From: Boesenbergia rotunda
Taxonomy: Eukaryota > Streptophyta > Magnoliopsida > Zingiberales > Zingiberaceae
Assembly: GCA_024364735.1 (NCBI GenBank)
Contig: JAGFNQ010000282.1
Location: forward strand, 88,722 to 152,721
Direction: 5' to 3'
DNA length: 64,000 bases
Below, in pieces: positions 11,240-22,531 of this stretch. The notes beneath the pieces were generated by a model. The model saw only the letters and a list, made by a program, of their open reading frames with translations. It was not told the origin of the DNA and made no database searches. Both the position numbers and the translations under genes were made by a program. Every line of letters begins with the position of its first letter. The first letter of the stretch is position 1.

Positions 11240-12558
11240 CAAACCGTCCATTCAAATATTAGAGCAATCTGAGCCACCCGATCTAGATCTAAATGATCCG
11301 AGCCAAAGAGGAGTAGATCCAAGCCAAAGAGGAGTAGATCAGAGCCTTAGATCAAGATCTGGGATGTTTGGTTCAGATCTGAAGAGATCCGACCGTTGGA
11401 TGAAGCCAAAACGATCTCAACCGTCCAAATTTAAATAGAATGTATAAATGCAGAATTCCCTCTTCTTCTCCAGTGGTCGCGTCGCGTGTAGCAGTAGCCA
11501 GATCGCAGAGTAGTTGTTCTTGTTGTTCTCCATCATTTTCTTCCTCAGTTTCTTCCTTAGATCGTGCGGCCACATCAATTCATTTGTCTTCAAGATCTCA
11601 GATCATCGAGGTGAGTTTTCTGTTCAGTTTCGTTATCTAATTCTCGCAGCTGAGAGGAGCAAAAGGGGAGGGTTTTGCCTGAGCTCCATTCTACCAATTG
11701 CTTCACTTGATCGCGGCTTTTCATCTACCGAAGCAGAAGGATTATGAGGAGGGGTTCTCCAAAGCAGTTCTGAAGGTTATTGGCATTGATCGCGAGTCTG
11801 CATGTCAAGAGGAGTTCGGTGTTCAGCTACTGGCCGATCGGGTTGATCGGATAAAGATGACTCTGATCGGTCCAGTGACCAATCAGAGGAAGGCCTGATC
11901 GGTCGGTTGACCGATCAGGAAGAGCAAAACAGCAAGGTTCACGGCAAACAGAACAGGGAAGTTTTGATTCATTGATTTTTGAGTTTAGAGGGTTTCTAAC
12001 TCAACCTCTATGTGACGACAGAGGGTAGTCTTGTGATGGATTGGTTGATGTTTAATTAGGATTATTTTACGTTTAAGCATTTACTTTCTTCAATTGTTCA
12101 AGCTTTTGTCAACTACATTCCAATTCAAGTTTCTAAGAATTGTTTTGTTCTAGTTTTAATTCCATGCAATTTGTTTCCTGCAATTAATTTTCTACAATTT
12201 ATTTTTTATATTGAAGTTTAGTTTTTAAGTCTCATGTCCATTGCTCTTGAAATTAAGTGCTTAATTCTTCCACTAGGTTAAGTATAGTTCTAGTAATTTC
12301 CTATTTCAGTTCTGCTATTCCATTCTATTTCATATTGTCAATTCTCTATCGCAAAATCCCCATTTTATCTAGAAAATCGAAAACATCAAACGACAAATAA
12401 AACTTGCAAGCTCAAGTTAAACATTCATTCAACTAGTCCTTGGAAAAATACGACCTGAGGCCCCTATTCTACATTTCTATTTTGCTAGCAAGGGTTTTTA
12501 GCTTTATAAATTTCTAAATTTGAGACTCACATTCGTGACATCTATTTTGGGTCCATCA
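11240..12558 (+). repeat. 5' LTR of element E (5'-truncated)
   Basis: Collinear with 20283-21555 of the 3' LTR and ends GGTCCATCA. A TATA-like TATAAAT is at 11443. It carries GATCGGTCGGTTGACCGATC palindromes at 11863-11919. Confidence 0.85.
11443..11449 (+). promoter_or_regulatory. TATA box of E 5' LTR
   Basis: TATAAAT, conserved at 20465 in the 3' LTR. It is followed by pyrimidine-rich sequence, as expected around an LTR transcription start. Confidence 0.5.
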
Positions 12559-12564
12559 AATTTT

Positions 12565-12580
12565 TGACGCCGTTGCCGGG
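12565..12580 (+). promoter_or_regulatory. PBS of element E (tRNA-Asp type)
   Basis: TGACGCCGTTGCCGGG, one mismatch from the complement of the tRNA-Asp 3' end, six bases after the LTR end. Confidence 0.85.
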
Positions 12581-14435
12581 TAACTAACTAGTTGAGTTTG
12601 TTTAATCTGAGTTTGTGTTTAATATTTATATCCTTTGATTCTATTTTCATTTGCTTTATCTTTTTGTATCCATTTGCTACTATTTTTGTTTGTTTGTGTG
12701 ATAGGACTGCAGGTGGTGATCCTAAGAGTTTGAGAAGCTATAGAAAATTTTTCTACTCATTCAAGCATTTCCATGGCAGAATATCCGTATTTCCAGAACT
12801 TTCAGCAGCCTTGTCATAATTTTTAGCAACCCTATTCTCAATTCCAAAATTTTCAGCAAAATTTTCTACCATTCCAGCCTTTTCAAGATTACCAACAACC
12901 AAATTATAAATTTCAACCTCAATTTCAACAATTTCAGCAAGATATTTAGCTAAGTCAGCCTTTCCAACAATTTCAGCAGCCCTATTCGAATTTCCAGCAA
13001 AACCAACCTTTCAATCAGCCACAACAGCAATTTCAACCACAATTCTAAAATTTTCAGCAAGGGTACAATCATAGTCAGTAAGGTTTTCAACCATATACTC
13101 AGTGTTTTCAGCCTCCACAATGTCAGCCCTCACCACAACAATTTCCACTTCAAACTCAGAATTTTCAGAGCTATAATTTTCAACAGTTTCAACCAAATTC
13201 CCAATCCAATTTTCAGCAATTCCAGCAGCTAAATCAATCATTTGATCAGCCCCAACCATCTTATTTTCAGAATTCACAGCCTAGTCATGATTTTGAGCAA
13301 CCTAATGCTACATTTCAAGTTCCACAAGAGCCATATATCAATCAAGGAGACTTTGAGGATTCTAGTGAGCTTGAGACTCAACAACAAAAGCTAGAGGAGA
13401 TGTTACAACAAGTCATTCAACAGAAAAGTTCACAACAGCAAGAGTATGATTCTGCTCTTAAAAACATTGAGAGACACCTAGGACAAATGGTTAGTGATAT
13501 GAATCGAATGCAAGCTCAAGAATCAAGCCAATCACCTTCTCAAGCTACTCAAGATTTTAAGGGGTATGATTATGCACCAATGTTGAGGAACGAGAATGTT
13601 GTTTCAAGTCTAAACATTCCAAGGAATGATTTTTCTGAAAAATTTACAGCATCTAATTTTCCATCTCAGAACAACACCGAAATTGATTTTATACCGTTTC
13701 AAAGTGACCCTAGCGCATGCCCAAGACCTTCATCAATTGATCTTGCAGTTTTGGTGGAAGAAGAAGAAGAAATCCATAAAATTAGGGCACCTATAGCAGC
13801 TAGTCCTCTTGAAATCCTTGCTCAAAATTCATTTTCAAATTTTTCAGCTCAAGAGGAAGAACCAAAAGTCTTTCTACACTTCTCACAGCACTCCAGAGAG
13901 GATCCTCCTATTATTAGCATAGATATTTCAGATGAGGTTGTCGAGGCAGATTTAATTGCTGATGAAGCTTCACTTGACATAGTGGGAGGAGATTTTAGTT
14001 CAGAGAGAGTTGAGGATGCATTAGCTGTGGAGGTATTCGAGTAGATGATAGAAAAGCTTATGACATTCTTGAATTTGATTCTGAAGCTCTACAGGACCCT
14101 TCTAGACTTTTATTTTGTGATGATATAGTTGTTTTGGTCCTAATTTTTTGAATATGGTTGTTGCAGATATTGCTGAGGAAGTATGCGTTGCTAATGATTC
14201 TACAGGTGTAGGGGATTGCATTGAGCCCCAGGGACCACCATCATTGATTGATATATTAGAAGATTTAGAGGATAAGCCAGAAAGTGTAGGGACATGCATG
14301 GTGGAAGCAAGAACCCAAGAATCACCTTTCTTAGTTGAATGCCCACCAAAACCTGAACCTGAAGTGGAGCCCGTACATGACCAGGAGGAAGCAATAGTCA
14401 CATCTACTCTTGTAGAACCTTCAGGTACTGATAAG

Positions 14436-14441
14436 GTAAGT
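14436..14441 (+). promoter_or_regulatory. Candidate 5' splice site in element E ORF
   Basis: AAG|GTAAGT at the position equivalent to A 2400 and F 26318. A possible acceptor TTTTGCAG ends at 15100. Confidence 0.3.
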
Positions 14442-14499
14442 ATTCCTGCTATTTCTTTAGAAAAATTCATATGAAGTACCTAGGGTTGGTTTTGATGAT

Positions 14500-15030
14500 A
14501 CATTACCTGATATACCCTATGTAGAGACTGATGCTAATTTTTTAGAAGAACTCATTGAGGTACCTAGTATTGATCTTGTTGGATGTGATGCATGTTTTGA
14601 TACATCTTTTGTAGAAATTGATTGTAAAAATTCCATAGAGGTATCCAGTGTTGATTTTGTAGATTATGATGAGATTCTTGATACATCTTTGGTAGAAATT
14701 GATTGTGAAAAACTTATAGAGGTACCCAAAATTAACGTTGTTATTTGTGAAGAATTTCGTGATACATATTATGTAGGAACTGATTTAGAAAAACTCATTG
14801 AGGTACCTAGTGTTGATTTTGTTAGTTGTGATGAAATTTTTGATATACCCTAGGTAGAGACTGATGTTGATTGTTTAGAAAGATTCATAGAGGTACCCAA
14901 GATTGATTGTGTTGAATGTGAAAAATTTCTTGATATACCTTATGTAGAGATTAATTGTGAAAATTTCATGGATGTACCTAAGATGGATTCCATTAGATGT
15001 GATGAATATCTCGATTCATTTTATGTAGAG
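14500..15030 (+). repeat. Degenerate 81-bp coding repeats in element E
   Basis: Repeated words GATTGTGAAAA, ATAGAGGTACC and GATACATC at about 81-base spacing, as in A and F, but with more indels and stops. Confidence 0.6.
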
Positions 15031-15975
15031 GTTGTTTTTATTTCATTCCTTTCTTACCCTGCATGCGTACAGGAGGTATTTTCTTTACATGGTTTTGCAG
15101 GATCCCGTAGGCTTCTAGAATGGGTACTGGAACTAAATAGCCTACAACCTCCCGGAAGGACTTCTAAAGAGCGTGTAGTGGGAGGGGTCGAATTTACCTT
15201 GACTTGTAACTATTTACCCCAAGGATGGATTCTGAACCTTAATCGTCTTCGGCCACCGGAATTTACTTATGCTAAATTGATAAGTGAGAAATCTGTGAAA
15301 TATGAGATTGATCACATGAGAATAGTTCTCCCAAGATGGATGCTCCGAGCTCTTTACCCAATTTGAAGGGGAGTTGTTTCTTCTTACACTATCATTTCAT
15401 TGTGTATACCATTTTATGTTTTCTATGCATCGAATTTTTCTTTTAAAATGAGGTCTTGATAATAAATACTTGAGTAGTGTAGAGAGAATAAATAGCCATT
15501 GTAGATACCATTTTACTCCTTTTGGAACTTTGTTTCTTGCATGACTTGGAATAAATGTATCCATCTAGATTTTCTTATATCATTTTAGAGTCCTTTGAAA
15601 GAAAATTAAATTTGGTTGTTAAAACTTAGGATTTGAGCCAATGGATGAAAAATCTTGAATGCTTGAGTACTACTTAGTTATGGACTCTAGATTGATAACT
15701 TGAGATGAATTCTTTTTACCTAGTGAGGATTAGCCTAACTTTTGTTATACACACATGTGATTGTACTCTAGAACTTGCTTAGGTACTTTCAAAGCTATAT
15801 TTCTACGTTTGGACCACATTTATAGAGGTGAATCACTTTGTTTTCTATCTCATATCATTTTTTTGCAATTTTCTTGTTTGTCTACTCTATATTCCATTTT
15901 CCTTCCCTATGTTTCATCTTCATCATATATTTTCATTGGACTTGGTTGCTTGGATGTTTCATGGTGTTACTTTGC

Positions 15976-16008
15976 TCCGAGACGGACAAAAGTTTAAGTG
16001 TGGGGAGG
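15976..16008 (+). promoter_or_regulatory. Internal polypurine-like motif of element E
   Basis: CCGAGACGGACAAAAGTTTA followed by AGTGTGGGGAGG, the equivalent of A 4050-4082 and F 35217-35249. Confidence 0.5.
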
Positions 16009-16787
16009 ATGCAAGCATTCTATCAAAATTGAGGACAACCAAGCATTGCCAATTTACAAGGAAAGTGTGCCAATTTGAAGGATTTTTGTATCAAGTTTGG
16101 GTTGCAAGAGGAAAAAGAAAAAAAAAGATGTGCACAAGAAAGTAGTAAGTGGCAAAGAAATTAAAGTAGAGATCAATTGATGGTTGCAATTGGTGTATCA
16201 CAAGTGTAGTGTGTGCCAAGTGGGGTGCAAGAGCTAAAAGTGTATAAGTGGAGCACATGACCTCTTCATATTATTTGATATTTCAAAGTTGTTTAGTGGC
16301 AATGGAGCACAATTCAGAAAAGTTATCAAGTTGCATGCCAAGAATCTGAAATCTGTGAGAGTAGAGCACAATTCAAAAAATAATTAGAGCAAGAAATGAT
16401 ATCAAGTTGGAAAGTTGAAAAGTTGAAAAGTTCCATTGAGCAAGTTACAAAGTCCTGAAAGTCTGAGCATTTCAGATCCCATGAATTGGAGCTACATTGT
16501 GCTAGGGATTTGGGAGCTAGCACAAAATGACAGAAGAAAAAAAATCAGGAAAACAGAAAAAAAAAACAGATGTTAGCTGCAACCAAAAACAGAAAAAAAT
16601 CAAAATTAGTAGATGAAAAACAAAGACAAGAAAATTAAAAGACAAGAGAAACATGAAGAGGAAAAAATGATGGTTAGATTTTGAATTTGAAGACGAGAAC
16701 AAGTTTATAGATGAGTTCAAGAGTTAGATTAATGTCAAAGTCGAGCAGAGCAGTTTCAGAATTCTGCAAATCAGCTTCTGTAGGAGC

Positions 16788-16876
16788 GCTGATCGGTCTC
16801 CAGACCGATCAGAAGCATACCAGTCCGGCCTCCAGTCCGATCAGGCAGTGTCTGATCGGTCCAGTGACCAATCAGA
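16788..16876 (+). repeat. GATCGGTC palindromes inside Gypsy element E
   Basis: GATCGGTCTCCAGACCGATC and a decayed second copy (GATCGGTCCAGTGACCAATC). This is the same module that fills the Copia LTRs, here in a Gypsy-like internal region. Confidence 0.75.
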
Positions 16877-17481
16877 AGGCAGTGGCACACTAAATTCAGC
16901 CATTAAAGAGTCATGGTTTGCTCCCTACTCCACCACAGCTCTGATTACACTAGAAGATACCATCAAAGGGGAAAAGTGCATTGGGTGACATTCTTTAGTA
17001 TCCAAGTCTTCCACTTTTTTAATTTTTTCCATATTTCTTTATCATACCATATTTTCTTAACTTTTCCCATATTTCCTTCTCATGTCATATTACTTCTTCA
17101 TATGTCATTACCATGTCATATATCTTTACTTTCTTTATCATTTCTTTAGTATCAAAGTTCATTGAATTTCTATTTCATTCCTATCATTCCATATTCCTTT
17201 GACATGTTTAAATAAGCTTTTGTAGATGTGGATCCAAATCAAGAATGATTGTGGAGAGTAGATAATAAGCAAGGTTATGGTAGTACAAGAACCATGTTGT
17301 GTTTGAGTGAGCTCCACTTTTATCAAAAATGTAGACTTAGGAAGAGAGCTACTTTAAAATTTCCCTTGTAAGGTTTTTTTAGTTCAATTCATCTCAATGA
17401 GTCATGAAGGATGAAGTGTGCTAAGTTGTTGATTTAAGGACAAGATACTAGTCCATTGAGCTTAGATTTTTGAGAATTGAC

Positions 17482-19737
17482 TGTTGGGACCGGGTGCATG
17501 TCGACAAGGATACGAGTTCGTAAAATTTAAAATTTTTACGTGCAGCGGAAGAGTTTGCATAAAATAATTTCCTAAATTATTTTAACTTCGTATCTAGCAT
17601 GCAATCTTATGGTGTGTTGACATAATCATAAAATAAAACTTTGCGAAAAAGTAAACTGATTTACTAAGTACCTCTCGTAACTTGAAGTAAGGGACGAGAT
17701 CCAACCGTAGCGTCCCTTGGAAGCTCCGCCTCTATTCGCGTCCACGCCGAGTTCTCTTCGGGATGACTTCACAAAGTCACGAGTTTTGTGCCGACGAGAA
17801 CTACTAGATTCTCGGAAGGCACAACTAGAAGAATAAGGGAAACAATGGAAAAACTAACCAATGAAGTAACGGAATCGTATTCCGGAAGAGAGGAGTCGCT
17901 ATCCGCTTCTTCTTCTTCGTCTTCGGGTTCTCCTTCCTTTTGGTTGCTCACGCCAACTTCCCTCTTGGAGGAAGGCTTGGTGCGCCGGCCCTAATTCACA
18001 AGAATGGGTGCCGGCCCTAGGCAAGGAGAAGGAGAGGGAGCTCTTAATCAACTATTGATTAATTGATTGATGTATCTAAAGGGCTAGCCTTTGGGTCCTT
18101 TATATAGTAGCAACTCTTTGCTAAGTCTCCCTCTAAACGGAATTAGTTATAAGAAATTTATCCTATAAATTTTCTTAACTAATTATTCCGTTTAAACCAA
18201 GTTTTATTATAAACTAATTTATAATAAAACTAATTCTTCTTCTCTTTAAATTATGGAATAAATTTTATAAGAAATTTATAAACTTTCTTATTATGGAAAA
18301 CTCAATTCATAATTGATTTTATAAAATTAAAATAAACCAATTCATGGATTATTTTAATCTTCCATAAAAGAATAAATTTCTATAAATTTTATTTATATAA
18401 ATTTCTTTATACAAATTTATTTATCCATAATTTATAAAACAAATCACACTAGATTTATTTTGTTAATTAAACCAAAATAAACTTGGTTTATTCTCCTTCA
18501 TTGGCCGGCCACCCAAAGAGGGTTAACACCCTCTTTGGCCGGCCCAAACCGACCCGAACCGTCGCGAATTAAACTCATTTAATTCGCCCAAAAAGCCTTC
18601 AAAAGACTTAGCCATTTTTAGCTTCCATTGCGCCTCTGATTAACTCAGATTCGACTCGTTTCTCTTGATCGGAAAATCCAATTTTCAACTCGTTTTAAAT
18701 CCCTCGGATTACTCGTATTGCGTGTGACTAAATAGGCTTTCGATTTATGTTGGCCGTCTATAATTAACCCATTAATTATAGAACGATCATGAGCGGCACC
18801 TAGTAGTACATCATGATCCCCAATTAATCGAAAGATCAACGGTTTGACCCCAGAAGAAATTATTCTGAAACCCTTCAGCAGCTTTAATGAATCGTGCCTC
18901 ATTCCCTTCACCACCTTATACCCACTTGGTTCAGGACACGGTCTATGGTGTCAGTCCCCACTAGGCTGACTACGTCACACCTAGCCCAAGTAGTGTCTTC
19001 CTCGTCCTTTGGATTTCTAATTACTCTCATGTATTTAAGAGACTCGCACTCTTAACATGATATGCTCTGGCCAGAGGCTTCGAGTAACAATCCGACGATA
19101 GGCCTGGGTATACATCTCCTCGCAAGGAGTGGTGAATCCTTTGTAGGCTGTTCAAACTTCTTCGGGCACTTCGGCTTATACCCGATCATCCTGGGTCCAC
19201 ACCTCCTTGGAGATGCTTGCTTAAGATGTCAAAGTATAAGTCTTCATGACCAAGATGACTAGAACACCGCAAGTCAAAGGAATATCGCACTTAAGCCGCA
19301 GTAAGATCTTCATTGACATATCTACATGTAGATTCCCATATGAAGTCTTACAGCTAGTCACTCCAATGAACTAGTTCCCTTAACTAGCATCCATGTTTAT
19401 CTCCGGACATCCCAATGTCACCAGCCAGTGAGAATCAGCTGATCAGAGAATAACCCATGCTAGTCTCAACAGAATTGATAGTGTCCGTTTTTATCAATTC
19501 ATCGACTAGGGATAATTTCAATACTTCACAATTGCACATTAGAGATAATCACTAGTTGTGATCCCATCACAAATTCTCTTATGCTGTGAGTTGTATTGCG
19601 GACATTCAGTATATGAGTTTAAGATCCCAATCAAATACACAAAACATGTATACTCAAATAGTAAATTATCATTTATTAAAATAAATGTTTACATCATAAG
19701 GCGATTGCCTTAGGACACTTCTCTCATATCACTAACA
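17482..19737 (-). mobile_element. S1: solo Copia-type LTR
   Basis: TG...CA unit of 2.26 kb flanked by the perfect TSD TTGAC (17477-17481 and 19738-19742). It matches the P 3' LTR (40492-42603) along its length. In the sense direction (minus) it begins TGTTAGTGATATGAGAGAAG. No internal region or second LTR is present, so it is a solo LTR left by LTR-LTR recombination. The interrupted host sequence (GAGAATTGAC / AACTCTAG) matches uninterrupted A and F. Confidence 0.9.
18099..18106 (-). promoter_or_regulatory. TATA box of solo LTR S1
   Basis: TATATAAA on the minus strand, conserved at 41011-41018 in the P LTR. Confidence 0.5.
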
Positions 19738-19826
19738 TTGACAACTCTAGATAATTTCTTTTCAATTGCTTCTAACCATGATTGAGCATAATCTAGGGGG
19801 ATATATCATTAGCTTACTAGTAGCTT

Positions 19827-19859
19827 GTGCGAGACGCTCAAGAGTATGTGTGAGGGAGT
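19827..19859 (+). promoter_or_regulatory. 3' polypurine tract of element E
   Basis: GCGAGACG ... GTATGTGTGAGGGAGT, directly 5' of the LTR start TGATAATT. Slightly decayed compared with A. Confidence 0.65.
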
Positions 19860-21555
19860 TGATAATTACCATTTTGTTGATAAATTTAGGCTCTCAAATC
19901 CATGTTTTGATCCACTTTCATATGTTTAAGTTTGTATTTACTTAAGGTTTCATGAATTATCTCTATTTTAGCTTTTAATTCAAATCTTAGTATATTTGAG
20001 ATATTTTGGCACTAAAATGTGAATCAAATTTTGTAAGCTTCAAATGATCATGGACCTAGATCAGATTGGGTCAGACTTGAGCCAAAATTGGATCCAGATA
20101 AAGTGATCAAGCATCGGATCAATATGGGACGTCCGATCAAGAGAATGGTTAGATCTAAGCCATCCGCCAACTTCTGGTCGATCCAAGCTCAAGATAGACT
20201 TAATCAAGTTCATGGATCAAGATTTGAATGTTTGGGCCAAATCAGAGTTAATCCAGGCATTGGATCATGCTCGAGAGAGCCTAAACCATCCATTCAAATA
20301 TTAGAGCAATCTGAGCCACCGGATCTATATCTGAACGATCCGAGCGAAATGAGGAGTAGATCAGAGCCACAGATCAAGATCTGGGAAGTTTTGTTCAGAT
20401 ATAAGGAGATCCTACCATTGGATGAAGCCAAAACGATCTCAGCCGTCCAAATTTAAATGGAATGTATAAATGCAGAATTCCCTCTTCTTCTCTAGTGGTC
20501 GCGTCACATGTAGCAGTAGCCAGATCGCAGAGTAGCTGTTCTTGTTGTTCTCCATCGTTTTCTTCCTCATTTTCTTCCTTAGATCACACAATCACATAAA
20601 TTCATTTGTCTTCAAGATCTCAGATCATCGAGGTGAGTTTTCTGTTCAGTTTCGTTAGCTAATTCCCGCAACTAAGAGGAGCGAAAGGGGAGGGTTTCGC
20701 TTGAGCTCCATTCTACCGATTGCTTCACTTGATTGCGGCTTTTCATCTACCGAAGCTGAAGGATTGTGAGGAGGGGTTCTCCGAAGTAGTTCTGTAGGTT
20801 TTTGGCATCGATCACGAGTTTGCGCGTCAAGAGGAGTTCGACGTTCAGCTACTGGTCGATCGGACAGAGATGACTCTGATCGGTCCTGTGACTGATCAGA
20901 GGAAGGCCTGATCGGTCGGTTGACCGATCAGGAAGAGCAGAACAACAAGGTTCACGGCAAACAGAACAGGTAAGTTTTGCTTCATTGATTTTTGAGTTTA
21001 GAGGGTTTCTAACTCAACCTCTGTGTGATGGCAGTGGGTAGTCTTGTGATGGATTGGTTGATGTTTAATTAGGATTATTTTAGGTTTAAGCATTTACTTC
21101 CTTCAATTGTTCAAGCTTTTGACAACTACATTCCAATTTAAGTTTCTAAGAATTGTTTTGTTCTTGTTCTAATTCCTTGCAATTCGTTTCCTGCAATTAA
21201 TTTTCTATATTGAAGTTTAGTTTTTAAGTCTCATGTCCATTGCTCTTGAAATTAAGTGCTTAATTCTTCCACTAGGTTAAGTGTAGTTCTAGTAATTTCC
21301 TATTTCAGTTCTGCTATTCCATTCTATTTCATATTGTCAATTCTCTATCACAAAAGCCCATTTTTTCTAGAAAACCCAAAACATCAAATGACAAATAAAC
21401 TTGCAAGCTCAAGTTAAATATTCATTCAACTAGTCCTTGGAAAAATACGACCTGAGGCGCCTATTCTACATTTCTATTTTGCTAGAAAGGGTTTTCAGCT
21501 TTATAAATTTCTAAATTTGAGACTCACATTCGTGACATCTATTTTTGGCCCATCA
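19860..21555 (+). repeat. 3' LTR of element E (1.7 kb)
   Basis: TGATAATT...GGCCCATCA, complete. TATA-like TATAAAT at 20465 and GATCGGTC palindromes at 20875-20932. Collinear with 11240-12558. Confidence 0.85.
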
Positions 21556-22531
21556 ATGTGTCGTTGATTATTGACGAAATCCATGTCCTAGTGAGTCAGG
21601 GTGATGATGCCCCCTTGGTGAGCTCAAAAGGATCGTCATGTCAAATGTTGCAAGTGGACTATAGTCCGACATGTCGAAATGGTTGAGTGGTACTAATCAA
21701 GGATCAAGGAGATAATTAATTTAATTATCAGTAAATTAAATTAATTATTGGGCATACGATATCTTAAATACGGGGAGATGGACGACTCGTAATAGGTGGA
21801 GCCCATATGAAAATATGGGGGTTGGTGAGGAAGTACAATGGGATCCTTTAGTGGAATGGATCTCCATAATGGATCGGGTTTGGATCCATTAGCGGGCCAA
21901 GAACCAACTCCTCCTCGTGGTCCATATCTTAGCCCAATAAAGCCCTATAAGAGTCATGATACAAGGCCGATTAATTGAGGAATTAATTTGGGATTAATTG
22001 ATTTATTAATCTAGTATTAATTAAAGAATTAATCATGGAATAATTAAAGGAATTAATCTTGGATTAATTAAGGAATTATCAATATAAATTTTTGGAATCA
22101 ATCCATATTTAATTGGAAAATTTTTCTAATTAAACATAACTAAACCCCTATATATAAACACCACCTCTCTCTAATCATTCTCTACTCCTCTCCTAAACCC
22201 TTGGGTGCCGGCAACCATTGGAAGAGAAGGGCTCGGCCCTTCTTCAACTTGAGCACTTCTTCACTCCTTCGAGGTCGCTGCGGATCACCAAGCAAGGGAG
22301 GAGCTTTCTCCATCCCTTGGTGGCGTGCGGCTAGGAGGGAGGAAGGAGAAGCTTGGTGGCGCAAAGGGTAGGAGTCGGCGCCGACATTGAAGGATGGAGT
22401 CCTCTTCTCCGGTTGTGGCGTGTGGAAGCAAAGGAAGAAAAGCGAGGTGCGCCGGCAAGGGAGGTTCCTCTCTTTTGGTGTTTGTCATCGGAAAAGGGCG
22501 GTGCTGAGAGCTCCTCTTCCTTGTGGATCAC
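21556..22531 (+). mobile_element. H: Copia-type LTR fragment, left part
   Basis: Matches 63350-64000 (M) over several hundred bases, for example GTGGAGCCCATATGAAAATA. A TATA-like TATATATAAA is at 22150, followed by a GC-rich leader. H is cut on the left by E and on the right by F; it resumes at 38213 after F. The superfamily is inferred from LTR-like layout only. Small ORFs at 22182-22602 are not conserved enough to call genes. Confidence 0.6.
22527..22531 (+). repeat. Left TSD of element F
   Basis: ATCAC, identical to 38208-38212 on the other side of F. Confidence 0.9.

Larger units (their letters stand above)
12773..15366 (+). pseudogene. Element E protein: Gln-rich / Cys-repeat ORF (decayed)
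   Basis: ATG 12773 (MAEYPYFQNFQQ) opens a Gln/Phe-rich tract in the same frame as the long open stretch 13400-14044. In-frame stops in the Q-rich part include TAG and TAA at Gln-like positions, consistent with C-to-T decay. LKNIERHLGQMVSDMNRMQ parallels the segment in A and F. After 14044 a one-base deletion relative to F shifts the frame. The GVGDC block (14148-14474), degenerate 27-residue repeats and the C-terminus (14968-15366, ending WMLRALYPI) follow in pieces. E has an extra acidic segment (about 13560-13900) not seen in A. No catalytic motif. The N-terminus differs from MFSTEQSE of A and F, so this is a separate subfamily. Confidence 0.7.
15367..17481 (+). other. Element E 3' internal non-coding region
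   Basis: Collinear with A 3441-4800 in parts. It includes the internal polypurine-like motif (15976-16008), an A/G-rich stretch (16080-16720) specific to E, and a GATCGGTC palindrome cluster (16788-16876). No supported gene. Confidence 0.6.
11240..21555 (+). mobile_element. Element E: Gypsy-like non-autonomous LTR retrotransposon
   Basis: Relative of A and F with a tRNA-Asp PBS and the same protein architecture, but with different LTRs (1.7 kb) and a different protein N-terminus. The 5' LTR lacks its first ~420 bases. The interior is interrupted by solo LTR S1. No pol motifs are present. The right flank is H-type LTR sequence, so E inserted into H; the left TSD is lost at the N. Confidence 0.85.

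Noticed and set aside
15761..16145. Hydrophobic small ORFs suggesting an env-like membrane protein in E
   Set aside because: They overlap in several frames in T-rich DNA around the internal purine motif and are not kept in A or F. Not supported as env.
17482..19737. Independent DNA transposon
   Set aside because: TG...CA ends, a 5-bp TSD and a full match to the LTR next to the P RNase H show it is a solo LTR.
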